27,092 nt of DNA from assembly GCF_049059935.1 (NCBI RefSeq), contig NZ_JBMGQR010000058.1, forward strand, positions 1 to 27,092, in the 5' to 3' direction. The notes below the pieces were generated by a model. It searched no databases, had not been told where the DNA came from, and worked only from the letters and a program-made list of their open reading frames with translations. Positions 1-7,519 of the stretch are shown in pieces. How positions within the stretch are numbered: the first letter of the stretch is position 1; every line of letters begins with the position of its first letter. The stretch comes from JAURVT01 sp049059935. Lineage in GTDB: Bacteria; Actinomycetota; Actinomycetes; Propionibacteriales; Nocardioidaceae. The translations under genes and the position numbers were made by a program.

Positions 1-618
1 GCCGCCGTCGCCGAGCTCGAGCTGGCCTCGACGACGATCAGCATGATGACCGATCTGGGCCCCACGGTGGTCGCCCGCAGCACCAGCGACCTGGGCCTGG
101 CGCTGGCCGACCTCGAGGTCGCCTGCGGGGAGGGCCCCTCGTTCGACGCGTTCCACCACCACCGACCCGTGCTGGCCAGTGATCTGACGTCCGAGGAACG
201 CCGGCACTGGACCGAGTTCGCCGCCGGCGCGGTGCGACTGGGCTGCGCGGCGATGTGGACCTTTCCCCTGGGCGTCGGCGCGGCCCGTCTTGGTGTCCTG
301 CTGATGTCGTTGGCGACCGTGCAGGCGATGACACCGGACCGCACCCGTGCCGCGCTGATGTTCGCCGAGGTGGCCACCGAGATCGTCCTCGACGTCGAGG
401 GCGGCCGAGCCGACGTCACCCGCGACGCTGCCATCGGCCGCGTCGTCGACCTATGAGCCGAGGTCTACCAGGCCCAGGGCATGGTCATGGTCGACCTCGA
501 CACCACCGCGACCGACGCGCTGGTGCGCATGCGCGCCCATGCCTTCATACGCGACCTCGACCTCGCCACCTTGGCCAGGAGCATCACCGACGGCACGGTG
601 CGCCTTGCCTCCTTCTGA
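1..618 (+). pseudogene. GAF-ANTAR regulator, 5' partial, interrupted by in-frame TGA
   Basis: The reading frame is open from base 1, so the true start lies upstream. The GAF part includes a segment typical of these sensors (CGEGPSFDAF, then a DLTSEERRHW-like stretch). Frame 1 meets TGA at 454-456, but coding continues in the same frame to the TGA at 616-618. The continuation begins AEVYQAQGMVMV and matches the ANTAR helix found at the C-terminus of this family. The TGA stands where the family usually has another residue and is one transition from CGA (Arg), so a nonsense mutation is the simplest reading. As written, the protein would lose its RNA-binding ANTAR domain, which normally acts by antitermination on nascent transcripts. 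Readthrough or a sequencing error cannot be excluded. A second GAF-ANTAR gene follows 36 nt downstream. Confidence 0.8.
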
Positions 619-654
619 ACCCACCGGCTCCCACCACGGCGCCAGGAGAATCCC

Positions 655-1374
655 GTGATCGACACCACCGAGCTGGGCAGGATCTTCGTTCAGGCCGCCG
701 ACACCCTGGTCAAGGACTTCGACGTCGTGGAGTTCCTCCACGCGGTGACCGAGACCGCCGCCCGCGTCAGCGGCGCCGCCGCCGGCATCATGCTGGCCGA
801 CCACCGTGGCCAGCTGCAGTACGTCGCGTCGTCCAACCACGACGGACACGCGCTGGAGATCCTCCAGCTCAGCCTCGACCAAGGACCATGCTTCGACGCC
901 TACGCCTCCAAGGCACTGGTCATCAACACCGATCTGACCGCATCCCGGTCCGAGTGGCCGTGGTTCGCCGAACGGGCCGCCGACGGCGGCTACAAGTCCG
1001 TCCACGCGTTCCCCCTGAGGTTGCGCGACGACGCGGTCGGCGCCATGGGGCTCTTCAGCGGATCGGCGTCGGCGTTCACGTCCGACGAGGCCGCCACTGT
1101 CCAGGCACTCGCCGACGTTGCCACCATCAGCATCCTCCAGGACCGAGCACTCGCCCGGGCCGAAGCCCTCACCGAACAGCTTCAAGGCGCCCTGAACAGC
1201 CGCATCATCATCGAGCAGGCCAAAGGCGCAGTCGCCATGATCGCCGGCGTCACCGTCGAGAAAGCTTTCATCATGATGCGCACCCGAGCACGAGGACGCG
1301 GGCAGAAGCTGACCGACATCGCCCAAGCCGCCGTCGACGACCCCCGAGGCACAGCCGGGTGGTGGCGCCAGTGA
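655..1374 (+). CDS. GAF and ANTAR domain transcription antitermination regulator
   Basis: The protein is 239 aa, starting at GTG 655 behind a good AGGAGA ribosome site at 644-649. Residues of roughly 20-160 form a GAF sensor domain (VSGAAAGIMLADHRGQLQYVAS, then DQGPCFDAY). The C-terminal 60 or so residues form the ANTAR helix bundle (SRIIIEQAKGAVA, then AFIMMRTRARGRGQKLTDIAQ). In this family the GAF domain senses a ligand or redox state and the ANTAR domain binds paired RNA hairpins to prevent termination. No ligand can be assigned. It lies in tandem with the interrupted GAF-ANTAR gene just upstream, suggesting duplication. The first copy of the dispersed repeat begins 9 nt after its stop. 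Confidence 0.9.
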   Translation: MIDTTELGRIFVQAADTLVKDFDVVEFLHAVTETAARVSGAAAGIMLADHRGQLQYVASSNHDGHALEILQLSLDQGPCFDAYASKALVINTDLTASRSEWPWFAERAADGGYKSVHAFPLRLRDDAVGAMGLFSGSASAFTSDEAATVQALADVATISILQDRALARAEALTEQLQGALNSRIIIEQAKGAVAMIAGVTVEKAFIMMRTRARGRGQKLTDIAQAAVDDPRGTAGWWRQ

Positions 1375-1382
1375 TCTACCAG

Positions 1383-1500
1383 CGATAGCGGGCACCGAAG
1401 CTTCTCCCCGGCACGTAGCGTGACCGTGAGGGGAACCCCGACCGGGGCCACTCCCCTGCTGGTCGGGGACGGCGGCCGACGTCTCGCAGGGGGTCGACTA
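1383..1500 (-). repeat. dispersed structured repeat, copy R1
   Basis: On the plus strand the copy reads GCACGTAGCGTGACCGTGAG, then GGGGAACCCC, GGCCACTCCCC, a GACGGCGGCCGACGTC stem and CGCAGGGGGTCG. It aligns along its length with R7 and R11. CACG-TAG-CGTG is a perfect hairpin where R2 has GTCACGC-GGA-GCGTGAC, so the arms differ but pairing is kept. An extra half-site, ATAGCGGGCACC, lies at 1385-1396. This copy marks the left limit of the repeat-bearing region. Confidence 0.75.
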
Positions 1501-1543
1501 GCGGCGACACTGAGGGACGCAACCGTCGCTCAGTACGCTTCTG

Positions 1544-1804
1544 GTGACGAGTGACTACGACCCTCTCGAGCCAACCGTGTGGGGCCGCTGGATGGCCGAC
1601 CATCGAGCCACTATCCGTGCCTTGGTGGCGGTCTTTCTCGCCGCGACCGTGGGCGCGACAATCTTCGCCTTGGTGAACGGCTCCTGGACGAGTGCTCTGG
1701 TGCCATTAGTAGCCGCGGTCGGCGGCCTCGGGTGGGGATACAACCTCGCCGTTCACAACCCGAGGATGGTTGATCGGTACGACCAACGATCCGACAGAGC
1801 CTAG
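1544..1804 (+). CDS. small two-helix membrane protein
   Basis: The protein is 86 aa with a GTG start at 1544. It has two hydrophobic segments: about residues 25-44 (IRALVAVFLAATVGATIFAL) and 49-66 (TSALVPLVAAVGGLGWGY). The flanks are short and polar (MTSDYDPLEPTVWGRWMADHR at the front, HNPRMVDRYDQRSDRA at the end). It is probably an inner-membrane protein of unknown role. No clear ribosome site is visible upstream. It lies between repeat R1 and the minus-strand gene at 1970-2464, so it may belong to the same cassette-like unit. I do not recognise the family. Confidence 0.55.
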   Translation: MTSDYDPLEPTVWGRWMADHRATIRALVAVFLAATVGATIFALVNGSWTSALVPLVAAVGGLGWGYNLAVHNPRMVDRYDQRSDRA

Positions 1805-1969
1805 CGAAACGCGAACTTCTACTTGAGCCTCGCGACGGTCCGTCCCGGACTAGATCCTCCGCGGAACGACAAATGCTTCTCGAGGGACCCGAACACGGCC
1901 GCGGGTATCAGTGACGGATAGCTGAGACACGAACGTCTCGGGACCCCCGCGCGACGAAAAGCGTCGCAC

Positions 1970-2464
1970 TCACTGAGTCCCTGCGCCCCTGCCTTCGAGT
2001 TCACTGGTAGGAATTGCCCGCACGGGCACACCGCGTCGAGCTGCCACCGCTGCGGCGATGTTGCGTGCTCGGGCGTCCTCCTGCGGCCCATGGCTGTAGT
2101 ACTCGACGACAATGCCATCGAGGTTCTGTTCGAAGTCGAACCCAACGACGTTGATGCGAGCGCGTGCCATTCGGTTGATGGTGTTGACGCCGGCTCCGAA
2201 CATGTCACGGCAAAGGTGCTTGCCGTCGGCAAGGCCCACCCGCTCGGCCAACCCCCGCTCGCTCAGGAATACGCGTAGAGAGGGCGGCACATCCCCTCTC
2301 CACCCGACAACAACCTGGCCACCATCCCTGGGGTCCACCATTCCGCAGTACTGGTTGACGAACGAGTCGTGCTCCAGCGCAGCCAGCAGCTCGGAGATCA
2401 CCGGGTCGTGATCGCCTGCACCATCAGTTCCGTCATCACTTGCCATGTCCCCACGATCCACCAC
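1970..2464 (-). CDS. hypothetical protein
   Basis: The protein is up to 164 aa. An internal ATG at 2446 (MASDDGTDGAGDHD) would shorten it by 6 residues and is equally plausible. It is a soluble, acidic protein with no signal peptide or membrane helix. One segment (PPSLRVFLSERGLAERVGLADGKHLCRDM) looks like ordinary globular sequence, and the C-terminal part ends RRGVPVRAIPTSELEG. I recognise no domain. It is transcribed away from repeat R2 and towards R1, in the prevailing minus orientation of this zone. The coding call rests on frame length and plausible amino-acid composition. Confidence 0.55.
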   Translation of the reverse strand: MVDRGDMASDDGTDGAGDHDPVISELLAALEHDSFVNQYCGMVDPRDGGQVVVGWRGDVPPSLRVFLSERGLAERVGLADGKHLCRDMFGAGVNTINRMARARINVVGFDFEQNLDGIVVEYYSHGPQEDARARNIAAAVAARRGVPVRAIPTSELEGRGAGTQ

Positions 2465-2670
2465 CGCTGCAGCCTGCGTCCCCCGATTTGCGGTCAGGCC
2501 TACGCTTCGACGACGTCAGCGAACTAGCAGCCCGAAGGCTGCCGCCGTCTCGACTGGCGGGGAACCCCAGGCGAACCACGACAAGGAGTGGAAACCCGCA
2601 TCGAACGAATGAACCTGTAAGCCGCGAGGTCTGCACTGACTTAGTACGACGGCAATGGCCGATCATCAAT
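2465..2670. other. intergenic stretch, no supported gene
   Basis: No convincing gene lies between 2465 and 2854 apart from repeat R2 (separate entry). Open frames here on both strands are arginine- and serine-rich and look non-coding. A short element at 2551-2571 (CGACTGGCGGGGAACCCC) resembles the half-site core of the dispersed repeat and may be a decayed extra copy. Confidence 0.4.
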
Positions 2671-2762
2671 GTCTAACGGCGCCACTCCCCCGCTAGACGC
2701 TCACAGACGCCGGCGTCCCGTAGGGGATCGTCACGCGGAGCGTGACCATAGCGGGATCCTCA
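2671..2762 (-). repeat. dispersed structured repeat, copy R2 (best-preserved)
   Basis: The plus strand reads GTCTAACGGCGCCACTCCCC, CGCTAGACG, then the perfect 12-bp palindrome GACGCCGGCGTC (2706-2717), CCGTAGGGGATC, the hairpin GTCACGC-GGA-GCGTGAC (2730-2746), and CATAGCGGGATCCTCA. The block CGGCGCCACTCCCCCGCTAG recurs exactly in R7, as does the 12-bp palindrome. The block AGCGTGACCATAGCGGGATC recurs exactly in R10. At its left edge, on the minus strand, lies GTTAGAC, which fits the integron core GTTRRRY. Other copies do not keep that core. Confidence 0.85.
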
Positions 2763-2854
2763 TCTGGGTTGATCTATCGGTGGCTGGAGCAGTAAGACGT
2801 CGTACTCGGAGAAGTGCATTGACCCGGTACCCACCTGCGGTCAGGGTGTCGAGA

Positions 2855-3133
2855 ATGGCCGACAATCTCGGGCAGTGCGACGACGGCTATGAGTCCGCCG
2901 AAGCCGCCTACCTCGACGCAATACGCGGAAATGGCTCGCGTGAAGATCTCACTGCGCTCGCGCAGGCGGTCGCCCGCCGCGCTGATGCTTGGAACACCCA
3001 GGCTCACCGCGAGTTCTTCGCCACGGGCGAGCCTGCTGACCTCGATGCCCTCACCGAACGGACTGAGGTGCTCGCCGAGTTGTGGTCCGACATAGCAAGC
3101 GCCCACGAAGCTGCGACGGGCCGAGGGACCTGA
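2855..3133 (+). CDS. small hypothetical protein, helical
   Basis: The protein is 92 aa from ATG 2855 (MADNLGQCDDGYESAEAAYL). A GTG three codons upstream (2846) is an alternative start. It is acidic and alanine-rich with heptad-like spacing (DLTALAQAVARRADAW, then LDALTERTEVLAELWSDIASAHEAA), so it is probably all-helical and soluble. No domain is recognised. It stands alone between repeats R2 and R3 as a one-gene unit. It is on the plus strand, opposite to most genes of the array. Confidence 0.55.
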   Translation: MADNLGQCDDGYESAEAAYLDAIRGNGSREDLTALAQAVARRADAWNTQAHREFFATGEPADLDALTERTEVLAELWSDIASAHEAATGRGT

Positions 3134-3170
3134 CCATCGAGTATCAAATCGCGCCACCGCTGCCGAGCGC

Positions 3171-3240
3171 GTCGCACCGGTGACCATGCCGCGGGGAGGG
3201 AGCCGCTCGCGCTCGCCCGCCGAGGGATCGCCACGCGGAA
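3171..3240 (-). repeat. dispersed structured repeat, copy R3 (diverged)
   Basis: The plus strand has CACCGGTGACCATGCCGCGG at 3175-3194, a GC-rich self-complementary centre (GCTCGCGCTCGC), and GAGGGATCGCCACGCGGA at 3222-3239. The last block matches TAGGGGATCGTCACGCGGA of R2 with few changes, in the same order and orientation. It ends 88 nt beyond the stop of the minus-strand gene 3329-3736. Confidence 0.55.
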
Positions 3241-3328
3241 CAGCTGAGCAGCCTTCTAAGCGGTGGACGGAGTTACCTCTCCTGGCGGAGACGAGGCCGC
3301 GTCTCCCCGCAAAGCAGCTGGCAGCCAA

Positions 3329-3736
3329 TCAGGCGGGGCGAGCCGCATCTGCAGTTTTGAAGCCACTGTTCAACCAGTAGAGGATCCACCCGCTCAGAAC
3401 CACCCCCGCCGCGGTCGAAGCAGCAAGGACTCCCCCTCCAGCAATGAGCGACACCGCGACGGAACAGCCGTACGCCGTCGCGAGCGCGGACAACACACGG
3501 GCAACGACTGCTGCCCCGCTGACAGTCCCAGCGCCGTGGTCGCGGGCAGCCGCCGCTGCAAGCGCCGCCACCGCCAGGATGCCCGCCGCCAGGCCCAGCA
3601 AGTCCCCGGGCGCGGTATAGAACAGCAGGGCACAGAGCGACAGAGCGATCGCTCCAACGACCGCCAACAGCACCGCGCCCAGGCGCGCCTGCAACGTTCG
3701 CTCATTACCCCGTCGGGTGGTGCCACTGATGGTCAT
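3329..3736 (-). CDS. small multi-pass membrane protein
   Basis: The protein is 135 aa from ATG 3736 (MTISGTTRRGNERTLQARLG). The frame is open further upstream, but that extension is proline- and arginine-rich and does not look coding. Four hydrophobic segments are visible, near residues 19-40, 45-65, 77-99 and 102-122. The N-terminus is positive and the C-terminal tail is short and polar (NSGFKTADAARPA). It is probably a four-helix cytoplasmic-membrane protein of unknown function. It is the only gene between repeats R3 and R4 and is read towards R3. Confidence 0.6.
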   Translation of the reverse strand: MTISGTTRRGNERTLQARLGAVLLAVVGAIALSLCALLFYTAPGDLLGLAAGILAVAALAAAAARDHGAGTVSGAAVVARVLSALATAYGCSVAVSLIAGGGVLAASTAAGVVLSGWILYWLNSGFKTADAARPA

Positions 3737-3890
3737 GCAGCCATTGTGCTGAAGGCAGACACCCAGGGCAGGCAAATCCGCACGCCTTGGGAAACCGACT
3801 CCCCGCGCACCGAAGGGCCAGACCGGCGGCAGTTCGAGGTCACATGACGAGCCCCTCGGCGGGCCGCCGCGCCTGACCGTTCCAACTCCA

Positions 3891-3959
3891 GTCCATCTAG
3901 GGAACTCTCCGCCACTACTCACCACCGACGCACTGTCTTCGACCCGCACAGGATCGCCA
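3891..3959 (-). repeat. dispersed structured repeat, copy R4 (weak)
   Basis: CATCTAGGGAACTCTCCGCC then ACTACTCACC, ending CACAGGATCGCC. The order and spacing follow the consensus (TAGCGGGAAC, CGCCACTCCCC, TAGGGGATCGTC), but the central stem is poor. It ends 21 nt beyond the stop of the minus-strand gene 3981-5024, the position expected for a repeat. Sequence alone would not make this call, so it rests partly on position. Confidence 0.35.
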
Positions 3960-3980
3960 ACCGGGCGTTCGGGGCTGACG

Positions 3981-5024
3981 CTAGTCGGCGAGCATGCATT
4001 CCTCTGTGTAGAACTCTGGGTCAGCTCGCCTAATGCCGAGCGCGGCGCAGTACTGGTTCAGCAGGTCGAGGTCGAATCGGTCGGTGATCTTGCGGGCCGT
4101 GTACCTGGATGTGTCTTCGAACGGCTGCGGCTCCCCGCCGAGATCCCAGTCCCACCGGCTCTGATAGCTCGCCTGGATGGTCCGGTAACGCTCACCAAAC
4201 TCCCCCGGAAAGTGAAGCCAGAACGCACGAGAGCCGTAATTGATGATGCGGCGGTCCCTCACGATGTGAGGCGTGAAGTGAGTCTTCAGTGACAGGGCAT
4301 TGGCTCGGCGGCCCACCACATCGGTGTTGTAAACGTCGGCGCCGGCGCTGAAGAGCGCTGTCCACGGCCCCGTGGTGCCCACTAGCAAAGTGCGTGACCG
4401 CGGCGGGTTGACTGCCGGGTCGAGGCGCTGCAGCGCCTGCGGAAGCGGTGCCCGAAACCGCTCCGTCGCCTTGCCAAGACCATGGAGCCAGTCGGTCATC
4501 TCAGCGGCGGCCGTTCCAAAAGGTAAGCGGACGAACCAGATGGGTTCGGTCATCGGGAGTAGTCGACCGCCAAAGAGCTGAGCGTCGGCAGGAGCGGCTT
4601 CGGTGCTGTCGTCGTGCCCGAGGAGCTCGAACAGAGTGTCGCGCTTTTCCCCGTCGGGGAGGGCGTTGGCGATGGCCGTGAGAGGGGACTTCCAACCTTG
4701 GGGCATCCCCACCCAAGAGAGCACCCCCACGGCGTCGTCGAAGACGTCCGCGTCCGAACCGCCCGTGAGCTGCGCCTCGATCCAAGGCAACGAGGCTTTG
4801 CCATGAGCAATCATTCCCCAGCACGCTTGGGTCCGAACACCAAAATCTTGAACACTAAGAGCCCAGTCATGCTGCGCGATGTAAAAGCTCAGCGGCTCAT
4901 CGAAGTCGGACAGCTCAACTGGAACATTCTTGGATCCGAGTGCGACGTCCTGGGGCAGCCGCAACACGTCACCTGTGTCGGACTGGGCGCCGGCCCCATC
5001 AACAGGATCGCCGGGGGTCGTCAT
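3981..5024 (-). CDS. hypothetical protein, 347 aa
   Basis: The start is ATG 5024 (MTTPGDPVDGAGAQSDTGDV). It is a soluble protein without signal peptide or membrane helix, rich in Trp, Phe and Tyr. It has the look of a complete globular protein: an N-terminal half with helical segments (FYIAQHDWALSVQDFGVRTQ) and a C-terminal half with LVGTTGPWTALFSAGADVYN, RRANALSLKTHFTPHIV and a terminal helix near DLDLLNQYCAALGIRRADPE. I recognise no catalytic motif. It stands alone between repeats R4 and R5. A role as a self-protection or immunity-type protein is conceivable from context only. Confidence 0.7.
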   Translation of the reverse strand: MTTPGDPVDGAGAQSDTGDVLRLPQDVALGSKNVPVELSDFDEPLSFYIAQHDWALSVQDFGVRTQACWGMIAHGKASLPWIEAQLTGGSDADVFDDAVGVLSWVGMPQGWKSPLTAIANALPDGEKRDTLFELLGHDDSTEAAPADAQLFGGRLLPMTEPIWFVRLPFGTAAAEMTDWLHGLGKATERFRAPLPQALQRLDPAVNPPRSRTLLVGTTGPWTALFSAGADVYNTDVVGRRANALSLKTHFTPHIVRDRRIINYGSRAFWLHFPGEFGERYRTIQASYQSRWDWDLGGEPQPFEDTSRYTARKITDRFDLDLLNQYCAALGIRRADPEFYTEECMLAD

Positions 5025-5390
5025 GCGTCGCGCTCAGATTCAGACGCAGCCCCCTGACAAGAGCCCGACACGGTCTCTTCCTCTGTCCACGTCCCCCGGT
5101 AGCGCTCAACCTCCCCGCTCAAGTAGTTACTACCGAGTGCCCGCGCTGGGTCCTGCAGTTCATCCGGCCTCAGACAGTCCACACAGATCCCCGTTCGTTC
5201 AAATCCGCCAAGCGCTGGCCGTACGGCTTACAGCTCGACGGGATGACCAGTGCCTATCGAACCAGATGTGCTCGGGCCATGAGACCGGTTCAGGCGCCGC
5301 ACCGGCACCAGAGTCGGGGTCAATCGGCCGAGTAGCACTGGACCGAGCAATCAACTCGGCCAAGCTGATAACCGTTGTCCCAGCCGAGGC
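5025..5390. other. intergenic stretch, no supported gene
   Basis: Together with repeat R5, this makes a gene-free interval from 5025 to 5553. Plus-strand open frames through it are low-complexity and Pro/Arg/Ser-rich and look non-coding. It should contain the promoter of the minus-strand gene that starts at 5024, but I cannot name a clear -35/-10 pair. Confidence 0.4.
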
Positions 5391-5480
5391 CTCACGCGGA
5401 GCGTGCCCTCAGCGGGAACCTCAGACGGAGCGTCTCCATAGCGGGAACCTCGATTGGCGCAGTTCCCTTGCCGGACGCCG
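5391..5480 (-). repeat. dispersed structured repeat, copy R5 (tandem half-sites)
   Basis: Two half-units stand in tandem on the plus strand: CACGC-GGA-GCGTG followed by CCCTCAGCGGGAACC, then AGACG-GAG-CGTCT followed by CCATAGCGGGAACC. The second continues into TCGATTGGCGCAGTTCCC, which aligns with TATCGGCGCGACTCCC of R11. The two hairpins have different arms (CACGC/GCGTG and AGACG/CGTCT) but both pair perfectly, a visible case of covariation. It ends 73 nt past the stop of the ComJ-like pseudogene. Confidence 0.8.
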
Positions 5481-5553
5481 AATCAAGGTGTTCGACCCGT
5501 GGGCAATCCCCTGGCCGTGCACACGAGGCGGGCGCCCTCGAAACTGTCGTCGG

Positions 5554-6071
5554 CTAGGTCTGAGCCACCAACTCCGGCCCACCGCCGACCTCGCTCGAGC
5601 CGCTCACAGGCCAGACGTCCAGACGGTATCGGTCAGTCTCGGGTTCGTCATCCCAACGACTGCCGATCTCGCGAGCCACGCTGACCCCCCGGGCTGAACA
5701 CCTCACACCGTGCAGGCCAGCGAACGGGATCGCGAACTCAACAAGATGATCGAACGAGCTGAGACCAAATCGTCCGTCGGGGAAGAGCAACGAGACCCGC
5801 GCGTCCACCTCCCATTGCAACGAGCTCGACGGCTCGCGGTCGATGTAGTGCACCTCGAAGGGGATTAGACCCGATCCTGACGCCGTGAAGACGAACGCGG
5901 ACGACTCGTGCGCCCAACCCAACAACCCGCTCTGTGTGTTCGCGATTGCGACCCCGATGTCCGCCACTGGGCCGTGCCACACACCTCGACGAAGCTGTAG
6001 TCCACATAAATGTTCCCGTCGAATACCTTCACGCTGCCCCCGTAGGTCTCCCCTACATTGTGCTCGACCAT
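5554..6071 (-). pseudogene. ComJ-like protein gene, frameshifted
   Basis: Two overlapping minus-strand frames make one protein. The N-terminus starts at ATG 6071 (VEHNVGETYGGSVKVFDGNI, then YVDYSFVEV). The rest is in another frame (HGPVADIGVAIANTQSGLLG, ending DDEPETDRYRLDVWPVS before the stop at 5554). The switch falls at GAGGTGTGTGG near 5981-5990. Removing one GT gives GAGGTGTGG and joins the halves as ...VEVWHGPVADIG..., so a GT dinucleotide insertion is the likely lesion. The N-terminal YVDYSFVEV, the middle and the LDVWP ending recall the ComJ (DNA-entry nuclease inhibitor) family, but that assignment is from memory of the pattern and is tentative. The gene is alone between repeats R5 and R6. 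Confidence 0.6.
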
Positions 6072-6145
6072 CACGAAACCCGCGGCGATCTGTGCCCGAT
6101 GATCTCAAGCGACGCATCATCCCAACGGCACTCGACGCAGGCCCC

Positions 6146-6180
6146 GTCCGTAGCGGGAACGACTATCGGGGTAGCCGGAT
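6146..6180 (-). repeat. dispersed structured repeat, copy R6 (partial)
   Basis: Plus strand GTCCGTAGCGGGAACGACTA then TCGGGGTAGCC. It matches the half-site block CATAGCGGGAACCTCGATTG of R5. It overlaps the last codons and stop (6163-6165) of the minus-strand EEP gene, so the repeat supplies the end of that reading frame. No second hairpin is visible. Confidence 0.4.
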
Positions 6181-7137
6181 GGTGGCGAGGACGGGGTTGT
6201 GGTCGGACGCAAAGGTGCCGACGTAGCGGCCCTTCGTTACGTTGACTAGCTGGTGCCATCGGTGCACTGCCGTTCCGCGCGGCACCCAGATCTGGTCGAT
6301 CCGCCGGCCCGATTTCGCGACGTCGCGACGCAGCCCGTTGTAAGTGTTGATGCGGTGATTCAAACGCTTTTTCGCGACCGTGACCGAGTCCACGAGGCCA
6401 CGGTGACGAAGCTCGCGCGTGACCAATGGCGGATCTACCGCACGGAAGGTGTTAAAGTCACCCAGGTAAATGGCGGGGAGTCTTTGAGTCACCTCATCAC
6501 GCTTGGCGGAGTCGTCGTCGAGGAGCTTCAAGTTTCGGAGTCGATGTTCCTCACCTGTGCGATCTCGGCTCGCGTTCGCGAGGTGGACCCCCACCAATCG
6601 GAAACGGCGGCCTGACTTGCGGTCGGTCATTACCGCATCACGGACCGACGCCGAGTACGCCGGACCTCGACCTGACATGTCGACGCTGAGTCGGTTCGGG
6701 TTGTACAAGATGTGGGGACCGCTGACCTCCGGATGGCGGACACCGTCCGATCGTCCGTGCGGGACCACCCGATACCCGGCTTTTGCGGCGAGCCAGCCGG
6801 CGGGGAACTTGGAAGGCGTGAGCACTGGCGTCCCGTTGCGAATGCGGTAGTTCGACGCGTTGGCTTCCTGCAGCACGACCACGTCGGCTTTCGTGCGTCG
6901 CAGCAGATCCAGAACCGTCTTGCGCCGCGGCTTCCACGACCGGCGGCCCCCTGCGGTCTTGGCCTTCTCCACGTTGAACGTCGCGACGGTCAAGGACTGA
7001 GGCGCCGTTGCGGCCGTTGTTCTCAAGCCAACCGACGCATCCGCGTAGGCCGGGATCAGCGGAAGCACCAGTCCAACCGCCAGAGCGACGACCGGCGCGA
7101 CACGCCGCCAGCTCCCCAACCTGGTCCCCGAGCCCAT
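6163..7137 (-). CDS. secreted endonuclease/exonuclease/phosphatase (EEP) family protein, paralog 1
   Basis: The protein is 324 aa from ATG 7137. The frame is open 31 codons further up, but starting here puts a normal signal peptide first (SWRRVAPVVALAVGLVLPLI, cleavage near AYADA). All EEP metal-dependent hydrolase motifs are present: FNVEK (Asn), VVLQEAN (Glu), VGVHL (His), LGDFN (Asp, Asn), IDQIWV (Asp) and SDHNP near residues 311-315. The fold covers nucleases and phosphodiesterases, so the substrate cannot be told. Export suggests an extracellular or wall-side role such as DNA degradation. It is clearly paralogous to the gene at 10098-11069 (shared RIDQIWVP, VHRW and SDHNPV) and is similar in length. 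The ribosome site is weak. Confidence 0.85.
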   Translation of the reverse strand: MGSGTRLGSWRRVAPVVALAVGLVLPLIPAYADASVGLRTTAATAPQSLTVATFNVEKAKTAGGRRSWKPRRKTVLDLLRRTKADVVVLQEANASNYRIRNGTPVLTPSKFPAGWLAAKAGYRVVPHGRSDGVRHPEVSGPHILYNPNRLSVDMSGRGPAYSASVRDAVMTDRKSGRRFRLVGVHLANASRDRTGEEHRLRNLKLLDDDSAKRDEVTQRLPAIYLGDFNTFRAVDPPLVTRELRHRGLVDSVTVAKKRLNHRINTYNGLRRDVAKSGRRIDQIWVPRGTAVHRWHQLVNVTKGRYVGTFASDHNPVLATIRLPR

Positions 7138-7297
7138 GGCCACGATTATGAGTCCTGCCTCCCGTTCGCGCCCTCGAATGAGCAGAAGGAGCTTTTGGCA
7201 TCGTCGGCGTCCATGGCCTTCACTCCGCACTCAAGCGAGTCGCGGTCCGCGCTCTCCCTATTGGCCAGTAAGAAGCGAGCGAGGAGTGTTGGGGGCG

Positions 7298-7519
7298 CTA
7301 GGCGAAGCCGTCCCACAAGAGCACCCATGCGGCGCCGGCGAAGAAGACGAACGCACCGAGCCACGCACCGCGCGAGTAGCTGGTGACCTTGGCGTCGCTG
7401 CGCGTTCGACCGGTGGACTTGTCGGCCCATCGAGTGATGCGCTCACGAAAGATCAAAAGCGGGATGTCTGTCACGATGGCCAGAACTGCGACTGGCAGCG
7501 CCCCGACGTTAAAGGTCAC
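7298..7519 (-). CDS. small two-helix membrane protein
   Basis: The protein is 73 aa with a GTG start at 7519. Its start codon overlaps the stop of the upstream gene in a GTGA, implying translational coupling. It has two hydrophobic segments: about residues 5-24 (VGALPVAVLAIVTDIPLLIF) and 52-69 (AWLGAFVFFAGAAWVLLW). A basic loop (RERITRWADKSTGRTRSDAK) lies between them. It is probably an inner-membrane protein of unknown function acting with its neighbour. The gap to the EEP gene downstream is 160 nt, so that gene may be separately transcribed. Confidence 0.55.
   Translation of the reverse strand: MTFNVGALPVAVLAIVTDIPLLIFRERITRWADKSTGRTRSDAKVTSYSRGAWLGAFVFFAGAAWVLLWDGFA

Noticed and set aside
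255..1388. 377-aa plus-strand ORF and 314-aa minus-strand ORF over the GAF-ANTAR genes
   Set aside because: Low-complexity Arg/Pro/His or Gly/Val/Asp composition; both overlap recognisable GAF-ANTAR coding.
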